From Coriobacteriia bacterium (lineage in GTDB: Bacteria; Actinomycetota; Coriobacteriia; Anaerosomatales; PHET01), in the NCBI GenBank assembly GCA_009779675.1, contig WRDS01000007.1, positions 1 to 36,563 on the forward strand: a stretch of 36,563 nucleotides of DNA, read 5' to 3'. A program made the translations under genes and the position numbers. Shown here piece after piece: positions 10,366 through 18,944 of this stretch. The notes beneath the pieces are model-generated. The model ran no database searches. It was given only the letters and a program-made list of their open reading frames with translations, and had not been told where the DNA came from. The first letter of the stretch is position 1. Each line of letters starts with the position of its first letter.

Positions 10366-11034
10366 TTAATACACGGGCTTTTCGGGAGTGGCCGCCAACA
10401 GCTGCTTCCATACACGCCGTTTCGTGTCCTGGCCTGCAAGCGATGCCTCCAGGCCGGTACACGCTACGAACCTACGCCCTGCATAATGCACGAGACATCC
10501 CGGTTCGATCTCTTCCGGCAGGTCGAATGCGCGGGAAAGGTCGGTCGCAGCCACCATATCGGTAGCGATCACTAGCGGCGCGTCAACCGACTCGAGAAGC
10601 AGCCTGAGCCGACGCGGAATGGCATCCCCGCCCCCGCCTCCTGGTGCGGCATCCCCGCCTCCGTCCTCTGCCTCAGGACCCTGTGCGCACGGTGGGCGCG
10701 AGAGCGCAAAGAACACCTGCCCGGTGTCGTGGCCGAGCGCCGCAAGCGCCTTTATCGCCGCATCGCCGTCTGCCCCCGAAAAAGCGGCACCCCCGGCAAG
10801 TTCGGCGACACTGGGTATCCCCTTGACGACCGCGACCTCAGGAGCCAGGCAGCCCTGCCAGAGCGATGCCTGGCCGCCACTGCAAGACGGTGTCCGATCA
10901 CAACGGGTTAGCGCCTGACCGCAGCCGAGCAGCGCATCGGCAAGCCCCAGCTCGATCACAGTCCGCTCGGCGTAAAGCACGGTGAGGGGCTGGGGCTGCG
11001 GCTGGGACGGGGGCTGCCGGCCTTCAGGCTTCAT
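10366..11034 (-). CDS. Unrecognised protein translationally coupled to the epimerase gene
   Basis: I do not recognise this 222-residue protein. The ATG at 11034 shares its A with the TGA of the upstream epimerase gene (TGATG), which argues for this start rather than the in-frame codon further upstream. The N-terminal half has four scattered cysteines (GCGQ, RCDR, SCSG, QGC). The middle has a Gly/Asp/Ala-rich low-complexity insert (about 118-142), and the C-terminus is conserved-looking with GRRFVACTGLEASLAG and KRRVWKQLL. No signal peptide or membrane segment is visible, so it is probably cytoplasmic. It is the last gene of a sortase-epimerase operon. Its function cannot be inferred from context alone. 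Confidence 0.7.
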   Translation of the reverse strand: MKPEGRQPPSQPQPQPLTVLYAERTVIELGLADALLGCGQALTRCDRTPSCSGGQASLWQGCLAPEVAVVKGIPSVAELAGGAAFSGADGDAAIKALAALGHDTGQVFFALSRPPCAQGPEAEDGGGDAAPGGGGGDAIPRRLRLLLESVDAPLVIATDMVAATDLSRAFDLPEEIEPGCLVHYAGRRFVACTGLEASLAGQDTKRRVWKQLLAATPEKPVY

Positions 11035-11981
11035 CAAACAGTCCCCGCACCACTTTCCCGTTCGTACCATGGCCAGGTGATCCCGATGCCCGTCTCAAGG
11101 TCCACGCTGGCCTTCCAGCCTAAGACAGCGGCTGCTTTGGAGGGGTCGAGCACACTGTGCTCAATGTCCCCTGCGCGAACAGGCGCATGCTCCACATCGC
11201 CAAAATAGCCGACGGCCTGGCGCATCACACCTATGAGCTCAAGGATCGACCGCCCTATCCCCGTCGAGATGTTGTAGGCCGCCCCCTGTGTCGCAAGCGG
11301 GCTATCGCAGGCCAGGGCAGCCAGGATCGCAGCGACAACGTCCCCTACAAAAATGAAGTCGCGGGTCTGTCCTCCCTCGCCATGGATCACCGGCGGCAAC
11401 CCGGCAAGGAGCTGCGCCAAAAAGACCGCCACAACGCCCCCGTCACTACCGGCGACCTGTCTTGGCCCATACACGTTGGCAAACCGGAGGCTTGCGTAAT
11501 CGACACCTGTGCCATCCAGCTCGGCGCTAAGCCGTCTCTCCCCCTCAAGCTTGGACTTGCCATAGGGGCTTTCCGGCGCGCACAGCGCGCTCTCGGCCAA
11601 AGGAAGGCCCATGGGGGTTCCATACACCGCTGCCGACGATGCTGAGATGACCCGGCGCGCACCCGCCTTGACGGCAGCCTGGGCGATGTGCGCAGTGCCC
11701 TCGGCGTTTACCCGCATGCTGCGCCCGGGGTCTTTGATGGACGCGGAGACGCTCGACTGCGCCGCAAGGTGAACGACCACTTCCGGGGAAAAGGCGGCCA
11801 TGTGCGCCGACATCCCGTCGTCTAAGATACCAAGGATCCTGAAGGTAGCCCTGGGATCCAGGTTCCCCACGGTGCCCGTGGACAGGTCGTCGATGAATGC
11901 GACCTCATGCCCCTCGGACAGCAACGTGTGCACGAGTGCCGACCCAATGAATCCGACCCCTCCGGTCACGTAAACCTTCAT
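11034..11981 (-). CDS. NAD-dependent sugar-nucleotide epimerase/dehydratase (extended SDR)
   Basis: The product belongs to the extended short-chain dehydrogenase family that includes UDP-glucose 4-epimerase (GalE), acting on nucleotide sugars for wall or glycan precursors. The start at 11981 is preferred because GAGGAGG lies 5 bases before it; a codon 24 bases upstream is also open. The 315-residue protein opens with the Rossmann loop TGGVGFIG (usual TGGAGFIG) and has DDLSTG, VVHLAAQSSV, SSAAVYG with the catalytic YGKSK (YxxxK), FANVYGPRQ and the DFIFVGDVV segment. All expected catalytic residues are present. The exact substrate cannot be told from sequence. It follows the sortase gene after a short gap and is coupled to the next gene by TGATG. 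Confidence 0.9.
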   Translation of the reverse strand: MKVYVTGGVGFIGSALVHTLLSEGHEVAFIDDLSTGTVGNLDPRATFRILGILDDGMSAHMAAFSPEVVVHLAAQSSVSASIKDPGRSMRVNAEGTAHIAQAAVKAGARRVISASSAAVYGTPMGLPLAESALCAPESPYGKSKLEGERRLSAELDGTGVDYASLRFANVYGPRQVAGSDGGVVAVFLAQLLAGLPPVIHGEGGQTRDFIFVGDVVAAILAALACDSPLATQGAAYNISTGIGRSILELIGVMRQAVGYFGDVEHAPVRAGDIEHSVLDPSKAAAVLGWKASVDLETGIGITWPWYERESGAGTV

Positions 11982-12014
11982 CAAAACCTCCTCGTAGCGC
12001 GCCACGGGTTACTT

Positions 12015-12713
12015 TTACTTGATCCGCCTCACTGAGACAAGTTCGGCCTGGGCGATATAGCGGTAACGGGCGCTATACGGCGGATGGCACGCAACCATCG
12101 TCAGCATGGGCTTCTCGGTGGACTCGGCAACATCACCTCGGTTCGGGGCCACTTGGAACAGATCGACCACCTCATAGGTGTACTCCCGATACGGCGAGAT
12201 GAACGAGACCGTGTCGCCCACCTGAAGCTTCTCGATATGCCGGAACGGGGCCTTGTAAGTAACCCTGTGTCCGGCAACCCCGAAGTTGCCCGTATCCCCC
12301 GGAAGGTCGCTCCACGTGATCCAACCAGGACCCTTGGTCAGGTCAGAGGAGCTGGTCCCCTTTACCACAAAGGAGTCTAGCCCCATTGGCCGAGCAACCA
12401 GCCGACCGAGCGGCTGACCAGGGGAAAGCCCTTCAAAATAGGCTCGGTCCTCCTCTTCCCAGCCATTGAGGTCAAAAGCGTCATCCTGCGCCGCCGTGGT
12501 CGCAATAGTTTCAGTAGGCACGGTATTTGCTGCACTACCTAGTTCAGATGCAAGTCTACGTTGCTCAAGCAGCGTAAAAAGATCTGTGAGCACATAGTAG
12601 GAGAGTAGGCCGACGGCAATGCCGAAAAAGACGTTCCCGAAAGAACGCAGCAACACTTTTGAAAGTGGGTTTTTGCCTGTTGACCCAGACATACGCGCAG
12701 ACCACGCCCCCAT
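12015..12713 (-). CDS. Class E-like sortase
   Basis: Sortases are membrane cysteine transpeptidases that attach or polymerise surface proteins. The 232-residue product has a cytoplasmic basic N-terminus, one transmembrane helix (about 24-46), a variable linker, and the sortase barrel with catalytic His149 in GVAGHR, Cys209 in TMVACHPPYSAR and Arg216 or Arg218. The C-H-P context after the cysteine resembles the TLTTC(H/N)P of class E sortases of actinobacteria. No protein in this window ends in a recognisable LPxTG or LAxTG sorting signal, so the substrate is elsewhere. No clear ribosome site precedes the ATG at 12713; Met8 is an alternative. It heads an operon with the epimerase. Confidence 0.9.
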   Translation of the reverse strand: MGAWSARMSGSTGKNPLSKVLLRSFGNVFFGIAVGLLSYYVLTDLFTLLEQRRLASELGSAANTVPTETIATTAAQDDAFDLNGWEEEDRAYFEGLSPGQPLGRLVARPMGLDSFVVKGTSSSDLTKGPGWITWSDLPGDTGNFGVAGHRVTYKAPFRHIEKLQVGDTVSFISPYREYTYEVVDLFQVAPNRGDVAESTEKPMLTMVACHPPYSARYRYIAQAELVSVRRIK

Positions 12714-12852
12714 CTAGAACGCTTTCAAGAACACCTGCAAGAAATGCTCCAAAAAAATTCTGGTTTGCTCGGAAAACTGTAGGTATCCGCTAAAGATTCT
12801 ACCCTGTCTGCCGATAGTAAGAGCGTAATTGAAAACAGCACAAAGCGCCCGA

Positions 12853-12945
12853 TCCCAGAAAAGGCACCGCGCGCCGAAAGGCCGCTTCGCAAAGTCACGG
12901 GTCTAAAAGAGGGAACACCCTCCTACGACAGCCGGACCGCCGGGA
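12853..12945 (+). promoter_or_regulatory. Cyclic di-GMP-I (GEMM) riboswitch aptamer
   Basis: The untranslated leader has the elements of the class I c-di-GMP aptamer in the right order. A closing helix TCCC/GGGA (12853-12856 with 12942-12945) is followed by a helix capped by a GAAA tetraloop (12876-12879), the conserved CGCAAAG joining segment (about 12888-12894), and ACGGGTCTAAA corresponding to the tetraloop receptor. Next come a perfect P3 hairpin GAGGG-AACA-CCCTC (12909-12922) and the CTACGACAGCCGG 3' strand. These are the conserved GAAA, GCAAAG and CTAA blocks of the family. The ligand call (c-di-GMP rather than cGAMP) is inference. It precedes the secreted HExxH protein at 13043. Confidence 0.8.
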
Positions 12946-12966
12946 CGAAACCTCGCTGACTCGTCA

Positions 12967-13007
12967 GGCCCGGTTTCCACCCAGCAACTTTATGGGGGAA
13001 CCGGGCC
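12967..13007 (+). terminator. Switch hairpin downstream of the riboswitch (terminator-like expression platform)
   Basis: GGCCCGGTT (12967-12975) pairs with AACCGGGCC (12999-13007), extended inward by CC/GG pairs, giving a strong helix before the gene. The U-tract after it is weak (GTTATGTGT). A competing pairing GAAACC (12947-12952) with GGTTTC (12972-12977) reaches from the edge of the aptamer and excludes the hairpin, as expected for a terminator/antiterminator switch. Confidence 0.6.
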
Positions 13008-13042
13008 GTTATGTGTCCAGCCGAAACTGGAGGATACAAACG

Positions 13043-13657
13043 ATGTCAGTATTTCGCCGCATTCAGATCGTCACCGCAGTGCTCATTGCAGTAGCGGGTG
13101 TCACCGCTTGGGCGTTCTCGGCCAATATCATGGCAGGTGCGTCTACCTCGTTCATGCCTGGCCTTGAGCCTGCCAGCCGCACGCAGGTCACTATCGCAAT
13201 CCCCGATGACGAGCCCTTGGCAACCTTCACCACCCAAGAGAAACAGTTCTCCAGAGTGGTCAGCTCTCCAAAGGCAAAGGCCACCCAGGGCGTACGCTCT
13301 TACGCAGCAAGCAGCGGCAAGAAGGGTTCGGCATTTGCTCCGGCCCCCACCGCCCCACCGAAGAACCCGTCAGTAAGCCTGTCGCAAGCCGAAAAACTCG
13401 CCCTCGCACAGGCGATCCTCGATGAGCAGATCGCAAAATACCCGATCCTTGCGGGCACAACGGTCTCCTTTGGCGATGCACGCGGCTACCAGGCGATCGC
13501 CTACTACACGACCGGCCGCATCATCATCAGCCCGAACCACACGACCTCGCTTGAGAAGATCATTTCCCACGAGGTATGGCACATCATCGATTGGCGCGTC
13601 AATGGAAGAATCGCTTGGGGCGAGAACGTCCCCCGAACCGATTGGGTCCCACAATAA
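13043..13657 (+). CDS. Small secreted HExxH protein, putative metallopeptidase, under riboswitch control
   Basis: The 204-residue product has a signal peptide or N-terminal membrane anchor (about 6-32), a long linker with an Ala/Pro-rich stretch (about 95-108), and a compact C-terminal region containing IISHEVWHIID (HExxH at 176-180), the hallmark of zinc metallopeptidases. A possible third zinc ligand is Glu194 in WGENVP, 14 residues later; the protein ends at residue 204, so the fold is short for a gluzincin. The ATG at 13043 has GGAGG nine bases upstream, while an in-frame ATG at 12992 lies inside the switch hairpin and is rejected. A strong terminator follows, so the gene is a single transcription unit. 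Activity is inferred from one motif; the family is not recognised. Confidence 0.75.
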   Translation: MSVFRRIQIVTAVLIAVAGVTAWAFSANIMAGASTSFMPGLEPASRTQVTIAIPDDEPLATFTTQEKQFSRVVSSPKAKATQGVRSYAASSGKKGSAFAPAPTAPPKNPSVSLSQAEKLALAQAILDEQIAKYPILAGTTVSFGDARGYQAIAYYTTGRIIISPNHTTSLEKIISHEVWHIIDWRVNGRIAWGENVPRTDWVPQ

Positions 13658-13706
13658 CCTCGATACCTGCCTCTCCTCGCCCCGATTCTTCTTCCCCCAT
13701 AATAAG

Positions 13707-13750
13707 CCGACTGCCCGGGTCTGATACGGATCCCGGGCAGTCGGTTTTTT
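13707..13750 (+). terminator. Intrinsic terminator after the HExxH gene
   Basis: CCGACTGCCCGGG (13707-13719) and its exact complement (13732-13744) form a 13-bp stem with a 12-base loop, followed directly by six T residues (13745-13750). It closes the riboswitch transcription unit just before the convergent lon gene. Confidence 0.95.
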
Positions 13751-13796
13751 GCCTCCGGACACACAGCGCGGAATGCGCCCATGCGGCGTGTGCGCC

Positions 13797-16142
13797 TTAG
13801 CCCTCCTGCTTGCCGGTCAATAGGGCATGCTTGAGCACCTCGTCCATACCGCCTACCGGGATAATGGCAAGGTCGTCACGTACGTGCGGCGGCAACAGGT
13901 CCAGATCCCGCAGGTTGTCCTTCGGGACAAGCGCCGTTGTTATGCCCGCCCGATGAGCAGCAAGCAGCTTTTCTTTAAGCCCGCCGATAGGCAGCACCCG
14001 CCCCCTTAGGGTTATCTCCCCGGTCATCGCCAGATCACGCCGCACGGGGATACCTGTCAGCACAGAAGCGAGCGCGGTTGCCATGGTGATCCCGGCACTC
14101 GGCCCGTCTTTTGGGATTGCCGCAGCGGGAACATGGATGTGCAGGTCGTTCTTCTCGGGAAAGGACTCGGGGATCTCAAGGCGTTTCGCACGCGTGCGGA
14201 TGTATGATATCGCCGCCGTCGCCGACTCCTTCATCACATCCCCGAGCTGACCGGTCAAGGTCACCTGGCCCTTGCCCGGCATGATCGTAGCCTCAATAGA
14301 TATGATGTCCCCTCCGGTCTCGGTCCAGACAAGCCCAGTTGCGACACCGACCTCGTCCTTTGCCTCGGCGAGGCCGTAGGTGAACTTGGGGGGCCCAAGG
14401 TATTTGTGGAGCGTGCGCGCAGAGACCGTCGTCTTGCCCTTCTTGCCCTCGACGACCTTACGGGCGACCTGGCGGCAGATCATCGCGATGGTGCGCTCTA
14501 AGTTGCGGACTCCCGCCTCACGCGTATGCCGCCTGATGATCTCACATACCGCATCCTCTTTGATGAGGAGCTTGCCCGATGTCAGCCCGTGCGCTTTGAT
14601 CTGTTTGGGGATGAGGTACTTAAAGGCGATGTTGACTTTCTCGTCCTCGGTGTAGCCGGGGAAGTGAATGACCTCCATCCGGTCACGCAAAGGTGTCGGA
14701 ATCGGGTCGAGCAGGTTGGCGGTGGTTATAAACATCACATTGCAAAGGTCAAAAGGCACTTCAAGATAGTGGTCCTGGAACGCATAGTTCTGCTCGGGGT
14801 CGAGCACTTCAAGGAGCGCCGAGGTCGGGTCGCCCCGGAAGTCCATGCCCACCTTGTCGATCTCATCCATCATGAACACGGGGTTGCGTGTGCCTATCGT
14901 CGATATCGACTGGATGATGCGACCGGGCAGGGCGCCGACATAGGTCCGGCGGTGCCCACGTATCTCGGCCTCGTCACGCACCCCGCCAAGGGACATGCGG
15001 ATGAACTCCCGGCTGAGAGTACGGGCGATCGAGCGGCCGATCGAGGTCTTGCCCACCCCGGGGGGGCCCACAAAGCACAGGATGGGGCCGCGCATCGTAT
15101 CGGTGAGCTTGTGCACGGCCAGGTACTCGAGGACGCGCTCCTTTACCTTCTCAAGGCCGTAATGGTCCTCGTCCAAGATCTCTTGGGCGGCAACAAGGTC
15201 GAGCTTCTCCTCGGACTCGATATTCCACGGCAGCCCGACGAGCCAATCCAGATAGGTGCGGATGACACCGGTCTCAGCGCTTGCCGCAGGCATCTTCTCA
15301 AGCCGCCCCAGTTCCTTTAATGCCTTCTTCTCCACATCCTCGGGCATGCTTGCGGCCTTGATCTTCTCGGTATACTCGTCGATCTCAGCCTGCACCTCGT
15401 CAAACTGGCCGAGTTCCTGCTGAATGGCCTTGAGCTGCTCGCGCAAGAAGTACTCCCGCTGCGATTTGGTCATCTGCTCTTTGACGCGGCTTTGGATCTT
15501 GCTGCCGAGCTCGAGTATCTCCAGCTCCTGCCGCAGGAACAGCGCTGTCTGCTCAAGCCTTGCCGCAGGCTCGATGGCCTCAAGGATCTGCTGTTTCTCC
15601 TCGACTTTAGGGTTTAAGTGGAACGCCACAAAGTCGGCGAGGCGGCCAGGCTCCTCGATCGCGGCGGCGGCGGCAATCACTTCTTGCGGGATCGGCTTGC
15701 CGAGTTCGGCCGTACGCTCGAAATCGCCGAGCAACGCCCGCATGAGCGCCTGTATCTCTACGTTGACCTGCGTCGACTCCTCAATGGGCTCGGCACGCAC
15801 AAGGAAGAAGGGGTCGGTCTGGACAAACTCCAGGATGCGGAAGCGCTGCCGCCCCTCGATAAGCGCTTTTGCGGTGCCGTCCGGCAACTTGAGCTCTTGC
15901 ATCACCGTTGCCGTGCAGCCGATCTCATAAAGCTCGTCTGGCTCAGGGTCCTGGACCTCGGCACGTAGCTGCGTGGTAAGCGCAACCAGGTGCTCCTCGC
16001 GCATGGCCTTCTCCAGGGCCCTTATCGACCGCTCCCGCCCGACAAAGAGCGGTACCACCAGATTCGGGAAGAGCGTCATGTCCCTCAACGGAATCAGCGG
16101 CAAAAGAAGCTCAGTCGGTGTAGTTTTCTTGGATTTTGGCAT
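13797..16142 (-). CDS. lon: ATP-dependent protease La (Lon)
   Basis: Lon degrades misfolded and regulatory proteins in the cytoplasm. From the ATG at 16142 the product is 781 residues, the usual length. It has the N-terminal LAN substrate domain (about 10-200), a coiled segment, an AAA+ module with Walker A GPPGVGKT and Walker B FMMDEIDK, and the C-terminal protease domain with catalytic Ser in PKDGPSAG and Lys in [10 protein letters not shown]. The ATG at 16142 is chosen because GAAAGGA lies about 10 bases upstream; an in-frame TTG nine bases earlier would sit almost on that site. Its upstream region is occupied by the 24-bp tandem repeats. A typical actinobacterial HAIR heat-shock operator is not seen. 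Confidence 0.97.
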   Translation of the reverse strand: MPKSKKTTPTELLLPLIPLRDMTLFPNLVVPLFVGRERSIRALEKAMREEHLVALTTQLRAEVQDPEPDELYEIGCTATVMQELKLPDGTAKALIEGRQRFRILEFVQTDPFFLVRAEPIEESTQVNVEIQALMRALLGDFERTAELGKPIPQEVIAAAAAIEEPGRLADFVAFHLNPKVEEKQQILEAIEPAARLEQTALFLRQELEILELGSKIQSRVKEQMTKSQREYFLREQLKAIQQELGQFDEVQAEIDEYTEKIKAASMPEDVEKKALKELGRLEKMPAASAETGVIRTYLDWLVGLPWNIESEEKLDLVAAQEILDEDHYGLEKVKERVLEYLAVHKLTDTMRGPILCFVGPPGVGKTSIGRSIARTLSREFIRMSLGGVRDEAEIRGHRRTYVGALPGRIIQSISTIGTRNPVFMMDEIDKVGMDFRGDPTSALLEVLDPEQNYAFQDHYLEVPFDLCNVMFITTANLLDPIPTPLRDRMEVIHFPGYTEDEKVNIAFKYLIPKQIKAHGLTSGKLLIKEDAVCEIIRRHTREAGVRNLERTIAMICRQVARKVVEGKKGKTTVSARTLHKYLGPPKFTYGLAEAKDEVGVATGLVWTETGGDIISIEATIMPGKGQVTLTGQLGDVMKESATAAISYIRTRAKRLEIPESFPEKNDLHIHVPAAAIPKDGPSAGITMATALASVLTGIPVRRDLAMTGEITLRGRVLPIGGLKEKLLAAHRAGITTALVPKDNLRDLDLLPPHVRDDLAIIPVGGMDEVLKHALLTGKQEG

Positions 16143-16169
16143 GCGTGACAAATCCTTTCAGCTATCTAC

Positions 16170-16307
16170 TACTGCGTCGTGCCATAATCAAGCTACTGCG
16201 TCGTGCCATAATCAAGCTACTGCGTCGTGCCATAATCAAGCTACTGCGTCGTGCCATAATCAAGCTACTGCGTCGTGCCATAACCAATGTTCGTGCCATA
16301 ATCAATT
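16170..16307. repeat. 24-bp tandem repeat array between lon and a secreted-protein gene
   Basis: Four exact copies of a 24-base unit beginning TACTGCGTCGTGCCATAAT start at 16170, 16194, 16218 and 16242. A fifth diverged copy starts at 16266, and a shortened sixth lies at about 16290-16307. There are no spacers, so it is not CRISPR. Each unit contains TGCCATAAT on the plus strand, which resembles an extended -10 element pointing toward the gene at 16399. The array lies in the divergent region between lon and that gene. Confidence 0.95.
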
Positions 16308-16398
16308 ATGCCTGTTCGATCCCCATAGCACTTCATGGTTCATGCATTTTTTCCTGCACAATTAAAAAGATGGACTGAAGATCGGCGGAACTATCTCG

Positions 16399-18537
16399 AT
16401 GGCTTTGACGCGCAAGGGATTGCTTTTCATAGCCTGCTTTGCAGCGGCCCTGACCCTGTCAGCCGTCGCGTTTGTCGGCACCACACACGCCGCACGCACG
16501 ACACCCGCCACGCCCGCCATCGTACCCGCGGTACTCATGGGCACCACGCACGCCGCCACACCTGTAATCGATCCCCCTGCCGCAGCCAAAACGTCCCTCG
16601 CTGCATCTGGGGATCAGATCGCAACCACAATCGGGCCAGCCAGGGTCTCAGTTGACACCAGCGGCTGCGTCATTCCGGCAAAAGGGCAGTTCGAACTCGT
16701 GGCAACGGTCACCTCTGACTCCGCAACCGAGTACCTGCAGGCCCGGATGCGCGTGTTCGGCGACAAAGGACGCTTGCTTTATCAAAAGACCTTTGTCTCC
16801 GCGGATGGTGCCCCTGCAAACTTCGAGTACGCAAACACGGGTGCCGCGCTTCGGCTCCACCCTGGCACCTACCCGGCAGAGCTTCTGGTCATGCTGTCGG
16901 CCTCCGATAAGACCTACCAAGACACGATCCCTTTCTCCCTGATCGTATATGACCCCGAAAAGGAGCCGGTTCCCCTTACTATCGTCGCCCGCATCAGCGC
17001 GCAACCGCTTTCTGGCCCCGATGGGGACTTCATCTCAGACCCCGCCCAGTTCACAAGGGCCAGGGAGGACACCCTGCGCATTGCCGAGTACGTGCTCGCA
17101 GACCCCAAGGCACGCATCGCGCTGTCGCTTTCCCCAGCCATGTTAGATGAATGGTCGCGCATCTCAAAAGGCTACAGCTTCATCGGGGCAGAGGGCGAGG
17201 TGCTGTCCGCCGCCGAGGAACCGGTTCCACGCGCCTACGACACGGCACTGAAAACACTCAGGCGCGCTGCCGCCACCGGACGGCTGGAGATCCTCTCGGC
17301 AGGCTACAGCGACCCGGACCTCGTCGGCGTTGCCGCAACCGGCCTTACCGACGACATCCACACGCAATACGCATGGGGGCGCAAGATGCTGGCGGACGCG
17401 CTCGAGACAAGCGTCTCGGCGGGTGCCGCCCCGCCAAGCGGACGGCTTTCCCAAAACGCCCTGCCGCAGCTGGGCAAAACCGACATAGGGTATGTGTTTG
17501 CGGACGCAGCACACGTGGTCAGCGGGGAGAAAGAGCCTGTCTCGCCAGGTGCCTACCGCTCATCGGCAGGCTCGATGACGGTGATCGCCGTCGACTCTGA
17601 GCTGGCCGGCTCGCTCACGTCCAGCCCAACTGTCGAGCTACGCGAGGCGGTCTTCACCGGCTTTGCCGCCGAGAAACAACCGCTGGGCACGGATGCTGCA
17701 GCGATAACCGTCGATGTCGGGCCTAATGCCGCAGAAGCAAAGGCCGTGGTCAGCGCCGCGCAGATGCTTTACCGGCAACCGTGGATAGAGCCGGTGCTCC
17801 CCGCTCGGCTGGCATCCTCAGCGACAGGCACCGCCACGGCAGAGGCGACGGGCACCGTCGCCATCCAGCTTCCAAAAGAGGAGGCGGGCACGCCCGTAAG
17901 CTACTGGAGTACAGTCGCAGCGGCGCGCTCGGCAGCCAACGCCCTCGTGTCCGCCCTTGGCGAAGAGCACCCGAGCGCACAGGCAGCTGTCCGGAACTCG
18001 CTTATCGCAGAAGGCTCATCATGGGCGGGGCATGACAAGAAGTGGGTCTCGGCGGGCAAGGGGCTTGACTTCGCGACCTCGGCGATTCAAACAGCCGAGA
18101 GCCTCTTTTCGCAGGTGAGCCTCGGTGCAAAACCCATCACGCTTGCCGATGATGCCGGTCGGGTGCCCATCACCATAGTCAATAGCACCGGCGGGCCTCT
18201 GTATCTTATGCTCACCATCGAAGAGGGCAGCTCCATGCGGATCGGGGTACCCGCAGATCAGATGATCACGCTAAAACCCGGCGAGAACTATATCGAGATA
18301 CCGGTTCGCTTGATAAACGTAGTCAACAGCACTTTAAGGATCCGGCTTTCGGCTGCCGATACGGAGATTACGGACACAACTGTGGCGCTGAGCGCCTCAT
18401 ACCTTGACAAGATCGTAACTGTTACCAGTGTCGCATTTGCTTTGCTCGGCATCCTTGTCTTTATCATTCGGCGTATCCGGACAGCTGATAAACTTGACCG
18501 GGACAGCGTTGCTGAAACAAACCAGGGGGAGGCGTAA
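16399..18537 (+). CDS. Large exported protein with C-terminal membrane anchor, function unknown
   Basis: The 712-residue product starts with a signal peptide (about 1-32) and a Thr/Ala/Pro-rich stretch. An extracellular beta-rich region follows, then a middle region with IVARISAQ, ARIALSLSPAMLDEW and LEILSAGYSDPDLVG that looks like a TIM-barrel of the polysaccharide-deacetylase or GH57/GH38 kind. It ends with a beta domain, one transmembrane helix (about 675-698) and a basic tail. This resembles DUF6049-like actinobacterial membrane proteins in layout, but I cannot name a family. The predicted topology puts almost all of it outside the cell. GGCGGA lies about 9 bases before the ATG. Its TAA overlaps the next start (TAATG), so the two are translationally coupled. 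Confidence 0.75.
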   Translation: MALTRKGLLFIACFAAALTLSAVAFVGTTHAARTTPATPAIVPAVLMGTTHAATPVIDPPAAAKTSLAASGDQIATTIGPARVSVDTSGCVIPAKGQFELVATVTSDSATEYLQARMRVFGDKGRLLYQKTFVSADGAPANFEYANTGAALRLHPGTYPAELLVMLSASDKTYQDTIPFSLIVYDPEKEPVPLTIVARISAQPLSGPDGDFISDPAQFTRAREDTLRIAEYVLADPKARIALSLSPAMLDEWSRISKGYSFIGAEGEVLSAAEEPVPRAYDTALKTLRRAAATGRLEILSAGYSDPDLVGVAATGLTDDIHTQYAWGRKMLADALETSVSAGAAPPSGRLSQNALPQLGKTDIGYVFADAAHVVSGEKEPVSPGAYRSSAGSMTVIAVDSELAGSLTSSPTVELREAVFTGFAAEKQPLGTDAAAITVDVGPNAAEAKAVVSAAQMLYRQPWIEPVLPARLASSATGTATAEATGTVAIQLPKEEAGTPVSYWSTVAAARSAANALVSALGEEHPSAQAAVRNSLIAEGSSWAGHDKKWVSAGKGLDFATSAIQTAESLFSQVSLGAKPITLADDAGRVPITIVNSTGGPLYLMLTIEEGSSMRIGVPADQMITLKPGENYIEIPVRLINVVNSTLRIRLSAADTEITDTTVALSASYLDKIVTVTSVAFALLGILVFIIRRIRTADKLDRDSVAETNQGEA

Positions 18538-18944
18538 TGGTCGTAGAGAGATTGAAGTCGTTAGGCAAAGTATTGCTCATACTGCTCGTAGTCGTACTGC
18601 TTGGTGTGATCATCCATGACCTCGCGAAGTTCGCCACAGCCCAACGCACGCTCAATTTAGCGACGTACGATTTGACCGTCTGGACGGCTGGTCAAACCGG
18701 CGGCTCAAGCAAGCTCACACGGGACCAGGGCGCGCAAATAGCGGCAGACGAGGCCGCGGCCAGAGGGATCACACTCTGGCAGTACGACCAGACCGAGCGC
18801 AGGGTCTTCTTGTGGACAGAATCGACCGCCCCCAACACCATTGCCATAGGGACGGTCGTAAACATGTTCAGGGGCATGTCTTTTGATGAGGCACGCACCA
18901 CGCCGATGAGGATCACAAGCCACCATGAGGCCAGCGTGACTTAA
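18537..18944 (+). CDS. Small one-pass membrane protein, function unknown
   Basis: The 135-residue protein has a basic N-terminus, one hydrophobic helix (about 11-33) and an outside domain containing QGAQIAADEAAARGI, RRVFLWTEST and FRGMSFDEARTTPMRITS. The size and the N-terminal helix followed by a small beta-containing domain recall TadE-like pseudopilins, but no diagnostic motif confirms this. It is wedged between the large exported protein and the PIN-TPR gene with 1-base TAATG overlaps on both sides, which suggests the three act together at the membrane. Confidence is high that it is a real gene, low for any function. Confidence 0.7.
   Translation: MVVERLKSLGKVLLILLVVVLLGVIIHDLAKFATAQRTLNLATYDLTVWTAGQTGGSSKLTRDQGAQIAADEAAARGITLWQYDQTERRVFLWTESTAPNTIAIGTVVNMFRGMSFDEARTTPMRITSHHEASVT

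Noticed and set aside
12992-13042. Upstream in-frame ATG for the HExxH protein
   Set aside because: It lies inside the riboswitch switch hairpin and lacks a ribosome site, whereas the ATG at 13043 has GGAGG and yields a clean signal peptide.
16170-16307. CRISPR-like array
   Set aside because: The 24-bp units are directly contiguous with no unique spacers and no cas genes nearby, so it is a simple tandem repeat.
16399-18537. Assignment of the 712-residue protein as a glycoside hydrolase
   Set aside because: The middle region resembles a TIM-barrel but no catalytic motif could be identified, so the function is left open.
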